Shown here piece after piece: positions 11,522 through 22,607 of a DNA stretch of 64,000 bases. The translations under genes and the position numbers were made by a program. A model generated the notes under the pieces. It did no database searches and was not told the origin of the DNA. It saw nothing but the letters and a program-made list of their open reading frames with translations. Numbering within the stretch: position 1 is the stretch's first letter; each line of letters begins with the position of its first letter. The stretch is from contig CM037870.1 of the NCBI GenBank assembly GCA_021292105.1, forward strand, positions 20,181,424-20,245,423, in the 5' to 3' direction. The DNA is from Anadara kagoshimensis. Taxonomy: Eukaryota; Mollusca; Bivalvia; Arcoida; Arcidae.

Positions 11522-11865
11522 TAGTCGTAGCCAAGCGAGGGCTAAGTCGTAGCCAAGCGAGGGCTAAGTCGTAGTCAAGCGAGGGCTAAGTCGTAGCCAA
11601 GCGAGGGCTAAGTCGTAGTCAAGCCAGGGCTAAGTCGTAGCCAAGCGAGGGCTAAGTCGTAGTCAAGCGAGGGCTAAGTCGTAGCCAAGCGAGGGCTAAG
11701 TCGTAGCCAAGCGAGGGCTAAGTCGTAGTCAAGCCAGGGCTAAGTCGTAGCCAAGCGAGGGCTAAGTCGTAGTCAAGCGAGGGCTAAGTCGTAGCCAAGC
11801 GAGGGCTAAGTCGTAGCCAAGCGAGGGCTAAGTCGTAGCCAAGCGAGGGCTAAGTCGTAATCAAG
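11522..11865. repeat. 22-bp minisatellite with a higher-order period
   Basis: The unit CTAAGTCGTAGCCAAGCGAG plus GG is repeated about 15.5 times. Variants (GTCAAG for GCCAAG, and CCAGGG for CGAGGG) recur in the same order over units 5-9 and 10-14. That gives a 5-unit (110 bp) higher-order repeat. The final unit decays to 'gtaatcaagagat'. Confidence 0.95.
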
Positions 11866-12825
11866 AGATACTACTAGTAAGTTATCACAAAATAGCCATG
11901 TCTTGACCACGGGGTACTTGGTCGTCACAAAATAGCCTAAACGTCCTACAATATGTTAAGTCGTTACAAAGTATCCCTGTCGTGTGCACGAGACACATAG
12001 CCTTTCTATGATACTTACAAAACACTAAGTCGAAACTAAGTGCAAATATCACTACAATTCAGTGCACATGGAAAATGCCAGAATAAAGTCGTATTTTCCA
12101 ACAAACTCGCAAAAAATTGTCAAAACTTAATACAAAATATACTGACCTAATAGGAAAAAATATTTTTCATTCATGAAAAAGTGAAATTCTGTACATAGAG
12201 CAATTTTTTTTAACTTTTCAACAAAACAACAAATATGACTATGTCAAAATTATCCTTTCTGTACCTTCTTACTTGGAACATCTATAAACGTTATATCACA
12301 ATTTGAATATTCATGATGATCACACCTGGAAAAAAACCCGAGCAACAATGACCTAGCTGACCCTAAATACCCTGATGTAACTTTGAATAAGGCCCAATTG
12401 GTGTATAAACTTGATCAAATTTCCACAATTTTCGCAAAATTTCTCTATGTACAAAAGAAATGAACAAAAATGTTTTTAATTAAAAATATAATTTGGTTAT
12501 GTCAGTGCATTTTAAATGCATTTTATTGATAGTTTAATGGAAACATAAAAGATAAAGAATAAAACCATGTGCGATGAATTTATGGAAATACAGTAAGTCT
12601 GCCCACAGGATACAAAGTCGTCACAAAGTAGCTAGGTAAGTGTTTACCATGAGATACTAAATGGTCAAAACTGAAAAGCAAAGACCTACCGGCGAGATAC
12701 AAAATAGCGTCATGTTTAACCAGATGCATGGAGATAACTAGGTCTTAAGTCAAATAGCTAGGTTTTATTCAATAGAGCTATAGGAATTCGTGTTTACGTG
12801 ATCCACAGTGTACAATAAATGGTAG
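11866..12825. repeat. Degenerate flank of the 22-bp minisatellite
   Basis: Scattered motifs such as 'aagtcgttacaaagtat', 'gtcgtcacaaaatagcc' and 'aagtcgtcacaaagtagct' recur at irregular spacing. They resemble older, decayed relatives of the array just upstream. No gene seen. Confidence 0.45.
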
Positions 12826-12841
12826 CTCCTGTTCGTCGAAG

Positions 12842-13182
12842 ATCACTGCGGTAGCTCAGCTGGTAGAGTGCTCGCTCCGTAAGTGGGAGGTCGTGGGTTC
12901 GAACCCCGACCGGGTCTGCCCAAAGACTTGAAAGTGGATAGTGACTGTTCTTTCGGCAAGCACTCGGCATTACGAAATGAAAGTCACGGTTCTTTCGGAT
13001 GGGAACTTAAAATAAACGAGGTCCCGTGTCACGGTGGGCTTGGCACGCTAAAGAACCCTGCTGTATACTGCCATCAGCGCAACGCACAGGCAAAATTTCT
13101 GCACCTTCGCCTATAGCTGGCGACGTCTCGATAAAAGTGAAATATTCTTGACTGGGACGTTAAACGCCATTACTCAACTCAA
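12842..13182 (+). mobile_element. Full-length SINE, family A, with perfect 16-bp TSD
   Basis: The head is tRNA-like: A-box GGTAGCTCAGCTGGTAGAGT and B-box GGGTTCGAACCCC. A long body follows and ends 'actgggacgttaaacgcc' plus a short ACTCA tail. It is flanked by identical direct repeats CTCCTGTTCGTCGAAG at 12826-12841 and 13183-13198. The intact duplication and good Pol III boxes point to a fairly young insertion. An open frame inside (12883-13116) is not a gene. Confidence 0.95.
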
Positions 13183-13198
13183 CTCCTGTTCGTCGAAG

Positions 13199-13789
13199 CG
13201 AGAGGAAGAACAAACAATCAGGGTGGGTCATTGTATTCAGAGGTTATATCTGTTACTTTTGACTGATCGTGTATCATATCCAATTTTTACAATTTATAAG
13301 ATGTTTAGATGTCACGTGCACGTGATCATGAGATAAAAAATCGCATGCTTACGTAGATATCAATAGGTTGGAAACAATTTTAGATCATTTGCGACCTTTT
13401 TCTTTGATAGAATTATCATGGTTAGAATTTAATTTGCCAATTGAAAACGATTCATAAGCCATACTTTACATATCCTGTCCGGTAACATTTACAGAAAACA
13501 TCAAGAACAAAAATCAATGAAATGTTTTATATAATTTTAACACCCCATTGTATTGATTGAATCTTCTATTTTCGTCTGTTGTGTAGTATTTATAGCCTAC
13601 AGGATTAAGTTTATTACATCAACGACTGAATTATCTGTCTTAACGATGGTATGTTAAATTTTTTGATGTTGTACTCATACGATGGTTACGATATTAACAC
13701 TCAGTATATATATATAAGTACCTTTTAATATACAAAAAGAGCTAAAAAGTGTAATATTTTAAGCCTGCGCCACAGTGTCCCGATACGAA
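13199..13789. other. Intergenic DNA, nothing recognised
   Basis: AT-rich sequence with a palindromic patch (CACGTGCACGTG) near 13314-13325. No gene or transposon end found. Confidence 0.4.
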
Positions 13790-14668
13790 ATTGACAGCGA
13801 ATGACCATACCAAAAAAGGATTTTTTAATTTCTCGCGAAAATAGCCCCGAACTTGGTAAACAGCCTGTATTCCGTTATCGTTTTAGTGTCATGTGTACTT
13901 CTACAGCGTTAACAATTTGCGGCGACTTTCTATCAAACATGTTGAAACGCTTTTGGCATATAGCGGGGGCATTTCATTTTGAAGCGTCTTTTGAAAGTAC
14001 CAAAGATTTCTGCCAGATGAAATATTAACAGATTACAAAAAACATTTACGAGTACAAACCACTAAGCAATTGCTCAAAATGTTTCCTAAATTTAATCAAA
14101 GACAATATGCAAACATTGTTACTGGTGACAAAACATGGGATAACTATTTCGAACATGTAAGAAAAAATAGAAACAAAATATGGCTAACTAAACACGATAG
14201 AAGGTCTGTAGTTGCCAAAAAAAAAAAGCATAAGAACAAAGACAGTTCTTGCATATTCTTCTCATGTGATGGTATAGCCAGTGCCGAAGGTAAAAAGTGT
14301 TGCAGGTTGGTATTGCCGAGATGTTATACCTAAAAAGCTCAAGAAATATTATCTTAAACCACGCCCTCTGTCAGGATTTAAGCATGTTCATCTACTTCAT
14401 GATAATGCTCCATCACATACATCTGAGCTAGTGAATCAATTTTTGAAGTCGGAGAAGGTTACCGTTTTGTCACATCCGCCAGGCTCTCCAGATTTACCCC
14501 TTTTTCCTACTTCCAAAAACTTCTTATCCGGGCTTCGTTAAAAGTCCTGACAAGCCCTTGGATCAGCCGGTGTCTCAGTCAGCGTACCGCCATGCATTTC
14601 AGAAATCATTCAATGGATTTAGAGATTGAACGTATGTATTTTAAACCGCTGAGAATTCTTTGAAGTGA
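13790..14668 (+). pseudogene. Decayed mariner-family transposase
   Basis: Translation in shifting frames from about 14005 gives successive mariner transposase segments: a FLPDE..YKKHL-like linker, then IVTGDKTWDNYFEHV around the first catalytic Asp. After a frameshift comes VHLLHDNAPSHTSELVNQFL around the second, then HPPGSPDL. A last piece (SAYRHAFQKSFNGFRDW) matches the family's C-terminal end. The region after SPDL that normally carries the third catalytic Asp appears deleted. There are several frameshifts and a stop near the end, so it is inactive. The N-terminal DNA-binding half is hardly recognisable in 13790-14000. Superfamily assignment is strong; the subfamily is unknown. Confidence 0.85.
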
Positions 14669-15171
14669 TGTAATGTTCATTTCACTGTTTGGGTCGAATG
14701 ATCTTAAGATATCGTTCAATACACATTACTTATCAATATTTACAATTCCATTATTACAACTTCGATAACACTTTAATTGGCATTATATGTTATCAGCCGA
14801 TAACAACTATAGAAAGTAGTTCCGGCTTTGTTGACAATATGTGTGTCAACGGGTTTCTAGATCCCCATTTTGACGTTGCGTGTAACGTTGAAAACGGGGA
14901 AACCCGAAGATATTCACACTCCGCCCAATAACTTCAGTCAGGTATACTCATAAATTCTACGTTTTCAAATTGCACGTTCATTTTTAACACGAGAATGTAA
15001 ACCACTTTGTAATTATTCACTATATAAAAAAAATCATAAAGAAGGAAAAGTCTGTACTATTTTTACGTTGACAGTATCATCAGCGTTTCCATCCGCCATT
15101 AACACAGTGGAGTACCATCGAAATATACATTGTTCATGTTTCTTAAAGTTATCATGGTAAATATTGAAAAT
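14669..15171. other. Intergenic DNA, nothing recognised
   Basis: Short open frames only. It may include the decayed right end of the mariner copy, but no clear TIR pair could be matched. Confidence 0.35.
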
Positions 15172-15330
15172 ATAAGAAAAATAAAGACAATTGTATTGTT
15201 AGTTATCGTGGTATAACTAACAATGGCCTTTTGCAAATTTATCATGAAATGCTTTGCATTTCATTCAATTTGCGACAGGTCATTGTTAGTTATACCACGA
15301 TAACTAACAATACAATTTCTTTATTTCTTA
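15172..15330. repeat. Long near-perfect hairpin 2 (about 70-bp arms)
   Basis: Its length and plan match hairpin 1 at 7941-8097. Each arm contains an inner palindrome (GTTAGTTAT..ATAACTAAC), and the apex (15233-15274) aligns with hairpin 1 over 42 nt with 6 differences. One paired position differs by a compensatory change (G-C versus A-T). The outer arms are not similar to hairpin 1. Confidence 0.9.
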
Positions 15331-15508
15331 AAACAACCCACATATATGTGCTGTTAAGGACGATACATCGTCAAAACATACTGTGTCGTTGTCAACCTCA
15401 AATGGTGTTGGAAAAAAGCATGTGGTACTTATTGATGCATTATTTCGTTTAAAAATTCTCAAGTAGCTATAGCATCATAATGACAGTTTATCACAGTGTC
15501 AATAATGC

Positions 15509-15711
15509 ACTTACGGTCCAAGCCTGTCGAATATTTAACACTGAGGTAACGAAAAGGAATCGCAACTCGGCTATCGAGCGGCCGAGATATCTGCAGAGGT
15601 AAAGAAAGCAGCTGACGAAAAATTGTAAAGATATAGTTAACGACGGGCGAACATTGGCTTCTGGTTCGAGACCATTTTGTTAGCTTATTTTTCAAATTTT
15701 CATCTGTACTA
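15509..15711. mobile_element. TA-flanked MITE, copy 2 (degenerate)
   Basis: It shares 'cctgtcgaatatttaacactgaggtaacgaaaagga' with copy 1 and ends 'ctgtacta'. Both terminal repeats are mutated, so this copy is older than those at 11069 and 20809. Confidence 0.65.
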
Positions 15712-16237
15712 TAGCAAACAATTCAAGCAATACAGATGTAAAATTGCATTTACTTTTAAATGTTACAAGCACTAGCACGCTTTGAACACACATCCGGTAT
15801 AACTCAAGACCTTTTTGTCGTACCGATTTTGTTTTTAAAAAAACCAATCAGATACAAGTGTTCAGGTTTCGGAGTTAGTATAATATATCGCAATTGTTCA
15901 GAAACGATATACATATTGTAAAAAAATTGGAGCAATGGATACTATGTCACTCTTATAGGATTAATATTCATGCGTTCTGTTTTGTTGATATCATATTCAA
16001 GTACAAAATATAAAATGTGCCATCTTCTAGAACATGACATTTTTACACAGTCTTTCTGTTCTTGTATTTTCTGTATCTGCCTTTATCTATTTCTAAGGAA
16101 TGATAATAATTTCTAAATTTTGATTTCGGGCTTAGTCTTCTTGCAATAGTTAATATTCACAATTGATATATTTCTTAGTCCCAATTTTGATGCTTCTGTG
16201 TTTATTTTATCCATGGTAATATTTGCATTTTGCATTT

Positions 16238-16278
<41 letters not shown>

Positions 16279-16279
16279 A
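15712..16279. other. AT-rich spacer with a 36-bp poly-A run
   Basis: No gene. An uninterrupted A run lies at 16241-16276. It could be a retroposon tail, but no upstream body or target duplication was recognised. Confidence 0.45.
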
Positions 16280-17140
16280 AAAATTCTGATAAAAAATAAA
16301 TATGCCAAACCATGTCAAAACCACAGTCCAAAAGCAAAGTAAAAAAACTTTTTTAAACTGGCAAATTAAATGACACGAACTTCCATCATGGAAATGAGGT
16401 CGGGAGCTCTGGAAAAGTTTGAAAAATGCTTTGCAAGTTCAAACAAATTTTGATTCAGGTATTATTTCATCTTCAGATACTTTTTTGAATAATGGAATAT
16501 CAGACAGACTGCTCGTGAACAGATTCAACAGTAAAACCTCATGAAGAAGAGTGTTTACATTACCAATGTGTGATGAAACAATGAGTAATTGCAAAACCTT
16601 CTAATAATAAGCGTCCCAACTCCACAAGGCATGTGAAATAAGAAACAGATCTTTTTACACCCAATATATATGAGACTTGCGACACTGAACCCCTAAACAA
16701 TCGATATATTTACGAAATTTTAGGTGAACTTTTTCAAAGGGATACTTATCAGAAATGTAATAGGCCTAGTTCAGACTCTTTTAGACGAATTAAAAATGGT
16801 TTGCAAATTGTCCATGGTCCACACCCCAGAATTGGTCTAACAAGTTTATCAAATATAGTGATGAAAAATATAGCTGTCATCACAATATTGTTGATAAGTA
16901 TTATGACTCTGTAACAAAAATTATCCTGGATTTTATGACGTCATCGTAGTTCCGTGTTCTTTTGATTCCAAATGTGACGAGTGTAGCTAGTATGACAGGA
17001 GGTGCTTACCTTTCCGTAACACCCGGTCTCACATACCTAGTGGAAGTTCATGTGCTTGACTTAATTTGTCAGTTTTCATAGTTTTAAATATGCATTTGGG
17101 CTTATGACTTGGACATGGACCTGTATATTTGTTCTGTGAT
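16280..17140. repeat. Two opposed copies of dispersed repeat family D
   Basis: At about 16300-16640 on + are the family's 'aagcaaagtaaaaa' and 'gaacttccatca-ggaaatgaggtcgggagctc' blocks. At about 16860-17140 the same blocks appear on - ('atcacaatattgttgat', 'acacccggtctcac', 'gtggaagttcatgtg'). Together they form a diverged inverted pair around a roughly 250-bp spacer. Confidence 0.6.
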
Positions 17141-18689
17141 TAGTAATTGCGTTGTTTTTTCTAGAGAAAATGTATAATTTTCGTAGTATTCTCAAACTGC
17201 AAAAGCCTCTCGCGTTTTTTTTTTCTAATTGACGCCTCCGCTCCGACTTCAATACTTTCAGTTTCCCGATTCCAGTTTTGAACATGAAGTTCTTTTTCTA
17301 GTTGACACCTGTCAGTTTCACAACTCCATCTTCGACAAGGTCATATTCTAAATGTAATTGATGTCTTCTAACGATAAGATAACAGAAAAATCGTGCAAAT
17401 GATGATACAAGCATCGAATTTGGCACAATTGATCTTTAAGGACTACTTAACAAATCTACCAGATTGGCCATTTAAAAATCCAAGATGGCGGCTAAAATAG
17501 TTGGCTGAAGATGATGTTTTGCTTAGAAATATTTGTAATAGTCCAATTTATATGATTTTAGTGTGTATTCCTATGTTTTCGAGTTTCCGAACTCCGGCTG
17601 TGACGCGGTATATTTCAATTCTAGTTGCGCCACTGAGTTCACCACTTTCAGCTTCCCAATTCAGCTTAGACATGGGTTTTTTTCTACTTGACGCCTCTTG
17701 ACTTTCTACTTTTATACAGTTTAAACCTTCAAAACCTTCGACGCGGTCTATTTCTCGTTCTCGCTTCATCTTTCAGGGACCGGATGACGTGTTCTATCTT
17801 TTTGTTGTTGGTTCAAATTAGTGAATCATTGTTTTTGTGATATCATTTTTTCGATTTTTTTTATTTTTGTGATTTTATTGAAAAAGTGGCAAAATTTATG
17901 GTATGCACACACTCACATAGACTGATTTAAAAGAAAACATTTTTTTTCCATTTAGGTCTCTCTTTTCTGTGTTGAAATATAATTACTGTCCGTTTACTAG
18001 GCTGGAGAGAAAGGAATAACGCTAATATCTCAAAGATTTTAATGGCACGGTTAATCATTTTATTTATTTAGATAAATCAAGATGGTTAAGTATAAATACT
18101 CCTATTAGGTACCTCATTGGTAATATGTAGGTCGTCCAGGTATGAATTGTCTTGATTCAATCACGCAGGTAAAAGGTACATTCATTTGTAATTTGGGGCC
18201 CAAATGGATAGCTGAAGTACATATTTTCTGTCATAAATGTGATTTTTTCTATATACAGACGTTAACCAAAACATGCAGTATTGACAAAAAATACTTTTTA
18301 GTTAGGTCTCTGAATAATGAATAAATATGCACTATTAATTTGTCCAAGCAATTCTTTATTAAAATGTAATTTACAATATTCTATGTTCAAAGTAGCCTTT
18401 ATGCACTTTTAGTAATTTATTTTTATGACCAATGCTATTTTTGGTATCATTGTTTACATTACCATACAGTAATATACTTTATATAATAAAGTAAAACAGC
18501 ACTTAATGGTCAATAATTCAGTTTCAGTTAATTACAATGACCAACATAACAATTTTTAACTTTTGAACAAGAAATCCTGCTAACGCAGAATCATGTCTAC
18601 TCCCGGGTCACCGCCTTGGTGACTCGGTCATTACAACATCCACTTCGAGAATTGGAGGTCGTGGGTTTAATCCTTGGCCAGGTCATATA
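17141..18689. other. Intergenic DNA, nothing recognised
   Basis: It includes the second copy of the 'aatgatgatacaa..ggcaca' block at about 17385-17480. Two opposed open frames at 17501-17769 overlap each other and show no similarity to known proteins. Otherwise empty. Confidence 0.4.
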
Positions 18690-19230
18690 TGTATAAGAAT
18701 TTTGAAATTTGAGATGCTGCTTTGCCCAACTGTATAAAGGTACATACCAAATATAGGTCTAAAACCTCAACAATTAAAAAAGTCTGGAAAACGGTTACAA
18801 AAGGAAAAATGTAAAAGGGTCGTAACTTTGTCAAAGTTGGTCGAAATTGGGGTTGAGTTGAACTTGACTTGTAGGTCAACCATATAAAGCAACATACCAA
18901 ATATGAATTCAATAACTCAATAAAAAGATAAAGAAACCCCCGGAAAAATGTTACAAAAGTGAACATTTCCAAGGACCATAACTTTGTCAAAGATTATCGA
19001 AATTGAGGCAGAGTCTAACTTAACTTGTAGGTCAACTACATAAAGCTTTCGGTACATACCTAATTTGAATCCAATATCAGTTTACAAAGATATAAAATAT
19101 GGATTGTGAATCAAACATTTCAAAGGGACATAACTCTGGCAAAGCTAATCTAAATTGAGGCAAATCGAACTTTACTAATATAGGTCAACTACATAAAGGA
19201 ACATACCAATATGATTCCAATATTTATGTA
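18690..19230. repeat. Diverged tandem array, about 150-bp period
   Basis: A 'acataccaaatat' block recurs at about 18737, 18890, 19051 and 19199. Between them are recurring 'cataactttgtcaaag', 'cgaaattg-gg' and 'taggtcaac-a-ataaag' blocks. About 3.5 copies, substantially diverged. Confidence 0.7.
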
Positions 19231-19289
19231 TATATGGGTTCGGAAACAATGGAAATGTGTTCCATAACAGTAATTCGTCGTCAAAAGAA

Positions 19290-19590
19290 TAACATAATTA
19301 ACTAGAAAAACTGTGAGCCACAAGCTCACAACCCCCCCCCCCCCCCGCCCCCCCCCCCCCCACACACACATAAAAAAATCCATCAGATCAAATTTTTAAA
19401 TAGAAGCTGCACATCTACATTATAATACAAAGATTGTGTAAAAGTTTCATGAAAATCCATTGAAGGGTTTAGGAGGAGTTGCGGATAAGAGATAGGTACC
19501 CTAAGGTGTAACGGAAGGACGGACGGACACACGGACGGACACCCCTATCACTATATACCCCCCACTTTTTAAGCGGGGGTATAAAAATTG
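19290..19590 (+). repeat. Widespread mollusc-type repeat ending in a G-rich hairpin
   Basis: It opens with the hairpin 'gtgagccacaagctcac', then a C run of about 30 bases. It continues 'gaaaatccattgaagggtttaggaggagttgcggat', a ggacggac run, and ends 'ccccccactttttaagcgggggtataaa'. This plan is common in repeats of marine molluscs (my recollection, not checked). No coding capacity. Confidence 0.65.
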
Positions 19591-20808
19591 TTCGACCGAC
19601 ACAATAACCAAGATGATCCAGATGATATCCGCATATGTATAGAAACTTGAGCTCTATGTTTCCATTCTGGACACTCGGGTACTCAAAATCGCCATTGACT
19701 ACTTACTTCTGAGAATCTCTTTCCAAAACCTAAAATTTTTTAGCAAAATTGTGAAAAAATACTTATATTTTTTACAAATTTTAAGAATTTGACAACAAAA
19801 TTTATCAAAATATTTCGGAAACCTATTTGTTGTTTCATTTATAAAACAGTCTTTCCGGGGCCTATAATTTCAAACAGGTTTCTATGAAACAGTTTGAAAT
19901 TTATTGTGCTTATTTATTTCCAAAGGTTTCGAACCATAGAAAAGTAGGCTTTATGAAAGTGGGAAAAGATGTTTTAACTGAAACTAATATCATTGTGTTT
20001 TTAATTAAATCCTTAATAATTCATAAATTTGGACCGTTTTTAAATTTGAATTAATTATCACATTTTGTCGATATCCTTTGCAACGGAAGCAAATTTGAAA
20101 ATTTGAAACCTTGAATGCACGCCTACTCTTTGTGGGTAACAAAAAATATTCAATAAAAAAATCATATTTTAGCGGATCCCATGGAAACCATAGCCATTTG
20201 GAAATTTGGAAATTCAGAATGGACATCTAGTCACCCAGTAATCAGTGTTTCATAAATTTGAACCCGGCACTACTGTACGGGAAAACGCATGAACAAATTT
20301 GTGGAAAGAGAATACGAATAAGAACAGAAGTGTGTATAAAATTTAAATAAATAAATAATTAAATAAATAAATAACATGTTTAAATAATCTAACTTACCTG
20401 TTTCTTATATTGAAAATAACCAAACATCGTGTTTTCTTATTTTTATGAACAGCGTTAAAATTGAAATTAAAGTTGTTGTCAAAATAAATAACCTCACATT
20501 TTAAACAAGATGAGTATTGATTTTTCTAGATCTGTTTTAAAAAATTAACCAATTGTTTTCCTTCCCTCGGAATATCTTTATGTCATCTTCAGTTCTCGTC
20601 GATTGCTTACAAATAGAATTGATTAATTGTTTTATACAAGTTGTACAAAAACATATTTTTATCGGAACTAAATTAGACAAAACATATCATCTTGTCTGGA
20701 TGAGATGCAAAAGAACAAAATCGTACAGTATTGAAATGTAGAAGGGATTTTATATTAAAAATTTTCCCCCATTTTTTTCCAAATAAATTAAGCATGAATC
20801 GAAAGATA
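19591..20808. other. Intergenic DNA, nothing recognised
   Basis: AT-rich with an AAAT microsatellite near 20340-20375. No plausible gene. Confidence 0.4.
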
Positions 20809-21007
20809 CAGTACAGACTTGTCGAAAGTTTAACACTGCGAACGACATTCGTCTGCCGAGAGGTCGAAAAGCTTCAGATGTTTAGATAGTGGCTACCGAA
20901 AAGCTCCCGATATGTACCTAATGAGGAACCAAGTGGAATTTAATTGCCGCTTTAAATTTGGTGCTAATTCGTTAGCTTGGTGTTAAACTTTCGACAGGTC
21001 CGTACTG
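20809..21007. mobile_element. TA-flanked MITE (CAGTAC..GTACTG), copy 3, best preserved
   Basis: It begins CAGTACAGACTTGTCGAAAG and ends with the inverse (CTTTCGACAGGTCCGTACTG). TA lies on both sides (20807-20808 and 21008-21009). At 199 bp with near-perfect terminal repeats, it is the reference copy of the family in this window. The TA duplication points to a Tc1/mariner-type donor. Confidence 0.85.
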
Positions 21008-21265
21008 TATGATGCGTATGTCAATTTCATTGTAGTATTTCTGTTGTCTCTTGGAACCAATCGATTTGGTGACATTTAAAACCATAACAAGATTATTCAA
21101 ATCATGATAGTGAGTTTATTATATTTTTATATAAAAATATAATTAAATTATGTTTTTTATTATAAGGAATAATCCACTTTTTTTTTCAATTATTTCAATT
21201 TACGATTCAGTATATGGTTCAGTAATAAGCATAAAATTAGCTTGGAAAAGAACTGACTGATTGTA

Positions 21266-21650
21266 ATGCTGTTTAACGTCGCATCAGTAGTTTTTCAGCT
21301 ATTCGCGAGTAGCAGCAAAGTTTATAAATCGCTGTTTGTACTAGCGCGCTTCAAAGTCGGGACTACTTCAAGTAAGGTGTGGTGCTAGCTAAAAGAGTCA
21401 GTGGGCCACAGACAAACATACCACTATACCCCTGTCACGTTATCTGGACACCATGGACCCGTGAACTAATCGATATTCTGTCCTCCCCATACCGAGAGCT
21501 AGTTGTGTCGGAACCGATATATCGGTATTTTAAAGCTTTATTTATGACCCCGGCGACGGTTCGAGCCCCATTACGAACGTCGGACCTCCTGTTCTCCGGG
21601 AGATGCGGCTACTGAGATTTTATGTCTCTGCATATCTTGGTGCGTCAACT
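21266..21650 (-). mobile_element. SINE-like repeat, family C, best copy
   Basis: The left edge GCTGTTTAACGTCGCATCAG is the inverse of a 'gacgttaaac' SINE tail. At the other end lies GACGGTTCGAGCCCC, a B-box-like motif. The middle blocks are shared with 1318-1905 and 9790-10205. An open frame at 21379-21615 lies wholly inside it and is not taken as a gene. Confidence 0.6.
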
Positions 21651-22278
21651 AGGTTGATGATCATTGGATTGGTGTTTTACACACAGAATCGAATTATCAA
21701 GTTGATTTCAATCACGTCAATTCAAGACGTTTAGTTCTGGAATGATGGAGGCAACCGGAGTATCCGGGAAAACACGCCGGCGACATTCCGACAAACAAGA
21801 TGACAAAATTAAAGTTCTAACTCTGGCTTTCAAGATGTCTTAAACTGTCTGAGTTAGATCTAAGACATGGGGTACATTCTTAAAAAGATCGATTTTGTAC
21901 AAAATTGTGTAAAAGGACTTGTATCCCCACTTGTTAACATGGTGATTACTTCAGTATCACCAGGCTGAAAAAATCTAAACATAACGGAATTAAGCTACAT
22001 CTTGGATATTTTTGTGAAAAGTAGCTAGATGCATAGAATTTAATCATTAATATTATATAATGAGTGGGGCGCAAAAGGAAGTGCTTCCACTTGTCTTTTT
22101 GCTGTTTTGAGACATTATTTTATGGCCGCTTTCCGGAGATGTTGTCAAGGTTGTTTCCCGTTCTCTTTTTAAATTAAACACGGTATGTTACTTCCGTGTA
22201 GTTAATAATTGCGGGTAAACCAAAACATGTTGGAATTATGATAGAATAACACTAAAATATTTCGTTTACTAATTAATT
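21651..22278 (+). promoter_or_regulatory. Upstream region of the FAAP20 homologue
   Basis: No TATA box is obvious. An ETS-like ACTTCCG lies at about 22190-22196. An in-frame TAA at 22270-22272, nine bases before the ATG, fixes the start of the coding region. The transcription start is not visible. Confidence 0.35.
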
Positions 22279-22607
22279 ATGAAGGAACAAAAAAGACCAA
22301 AGTTAAGTCTTAAACGCAAACAGAGTATACTGCCAGGTCCCAGCGAAACTGACACCAATGCAGCCAGTATAAACACTTTCACTTCAAAGAAAACACAAAT
22401 CATTGCAAAGGGGGACTCCTCAAATCAGGTGTCTGTTGTAAACACAAGTTGTACCTCTAGGTCTGTGTGTAATAAGAGCAACGACGGTCTTCAAAATGTT
22501 ATATGCATTTCTGATGACGACGATGATAAAAAAGATAGGCCAGTTAGGAAGAAAGCCAGACATTCATCAGAAACTGAAGAAAGGGGCAATGATTCTAAAA
22601 TGAGCAG
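22279..22607 (+). CDS. FAAP20: FAAP20 coding exon 1
   Basis: Encodes residues 1-109 plus two bases of an Arg codon. It has a basic start, a Ser/Thr-rich middle and an acidic run of five Asp followed by a Lys/Arg cluster (RPVRKKAR), a plausible nuclear localisation signal. Donor AGCAG|GTATGT. Confidence 0.85.

Noticed and set aside
11522..11865. CRISPR array
   Set aside because: Units are contiguous 22-bp repeats without spacers, in a eukaryotic context.
12846..12920. tRNA gene
   Set aside because: The A and B boxes are good, but the sequence continues into a SINE body inside a 16-bp target duplication. The same holds for the heads at 4131, 24884 and 31610 and the inverse heads at 53845 and 54740.
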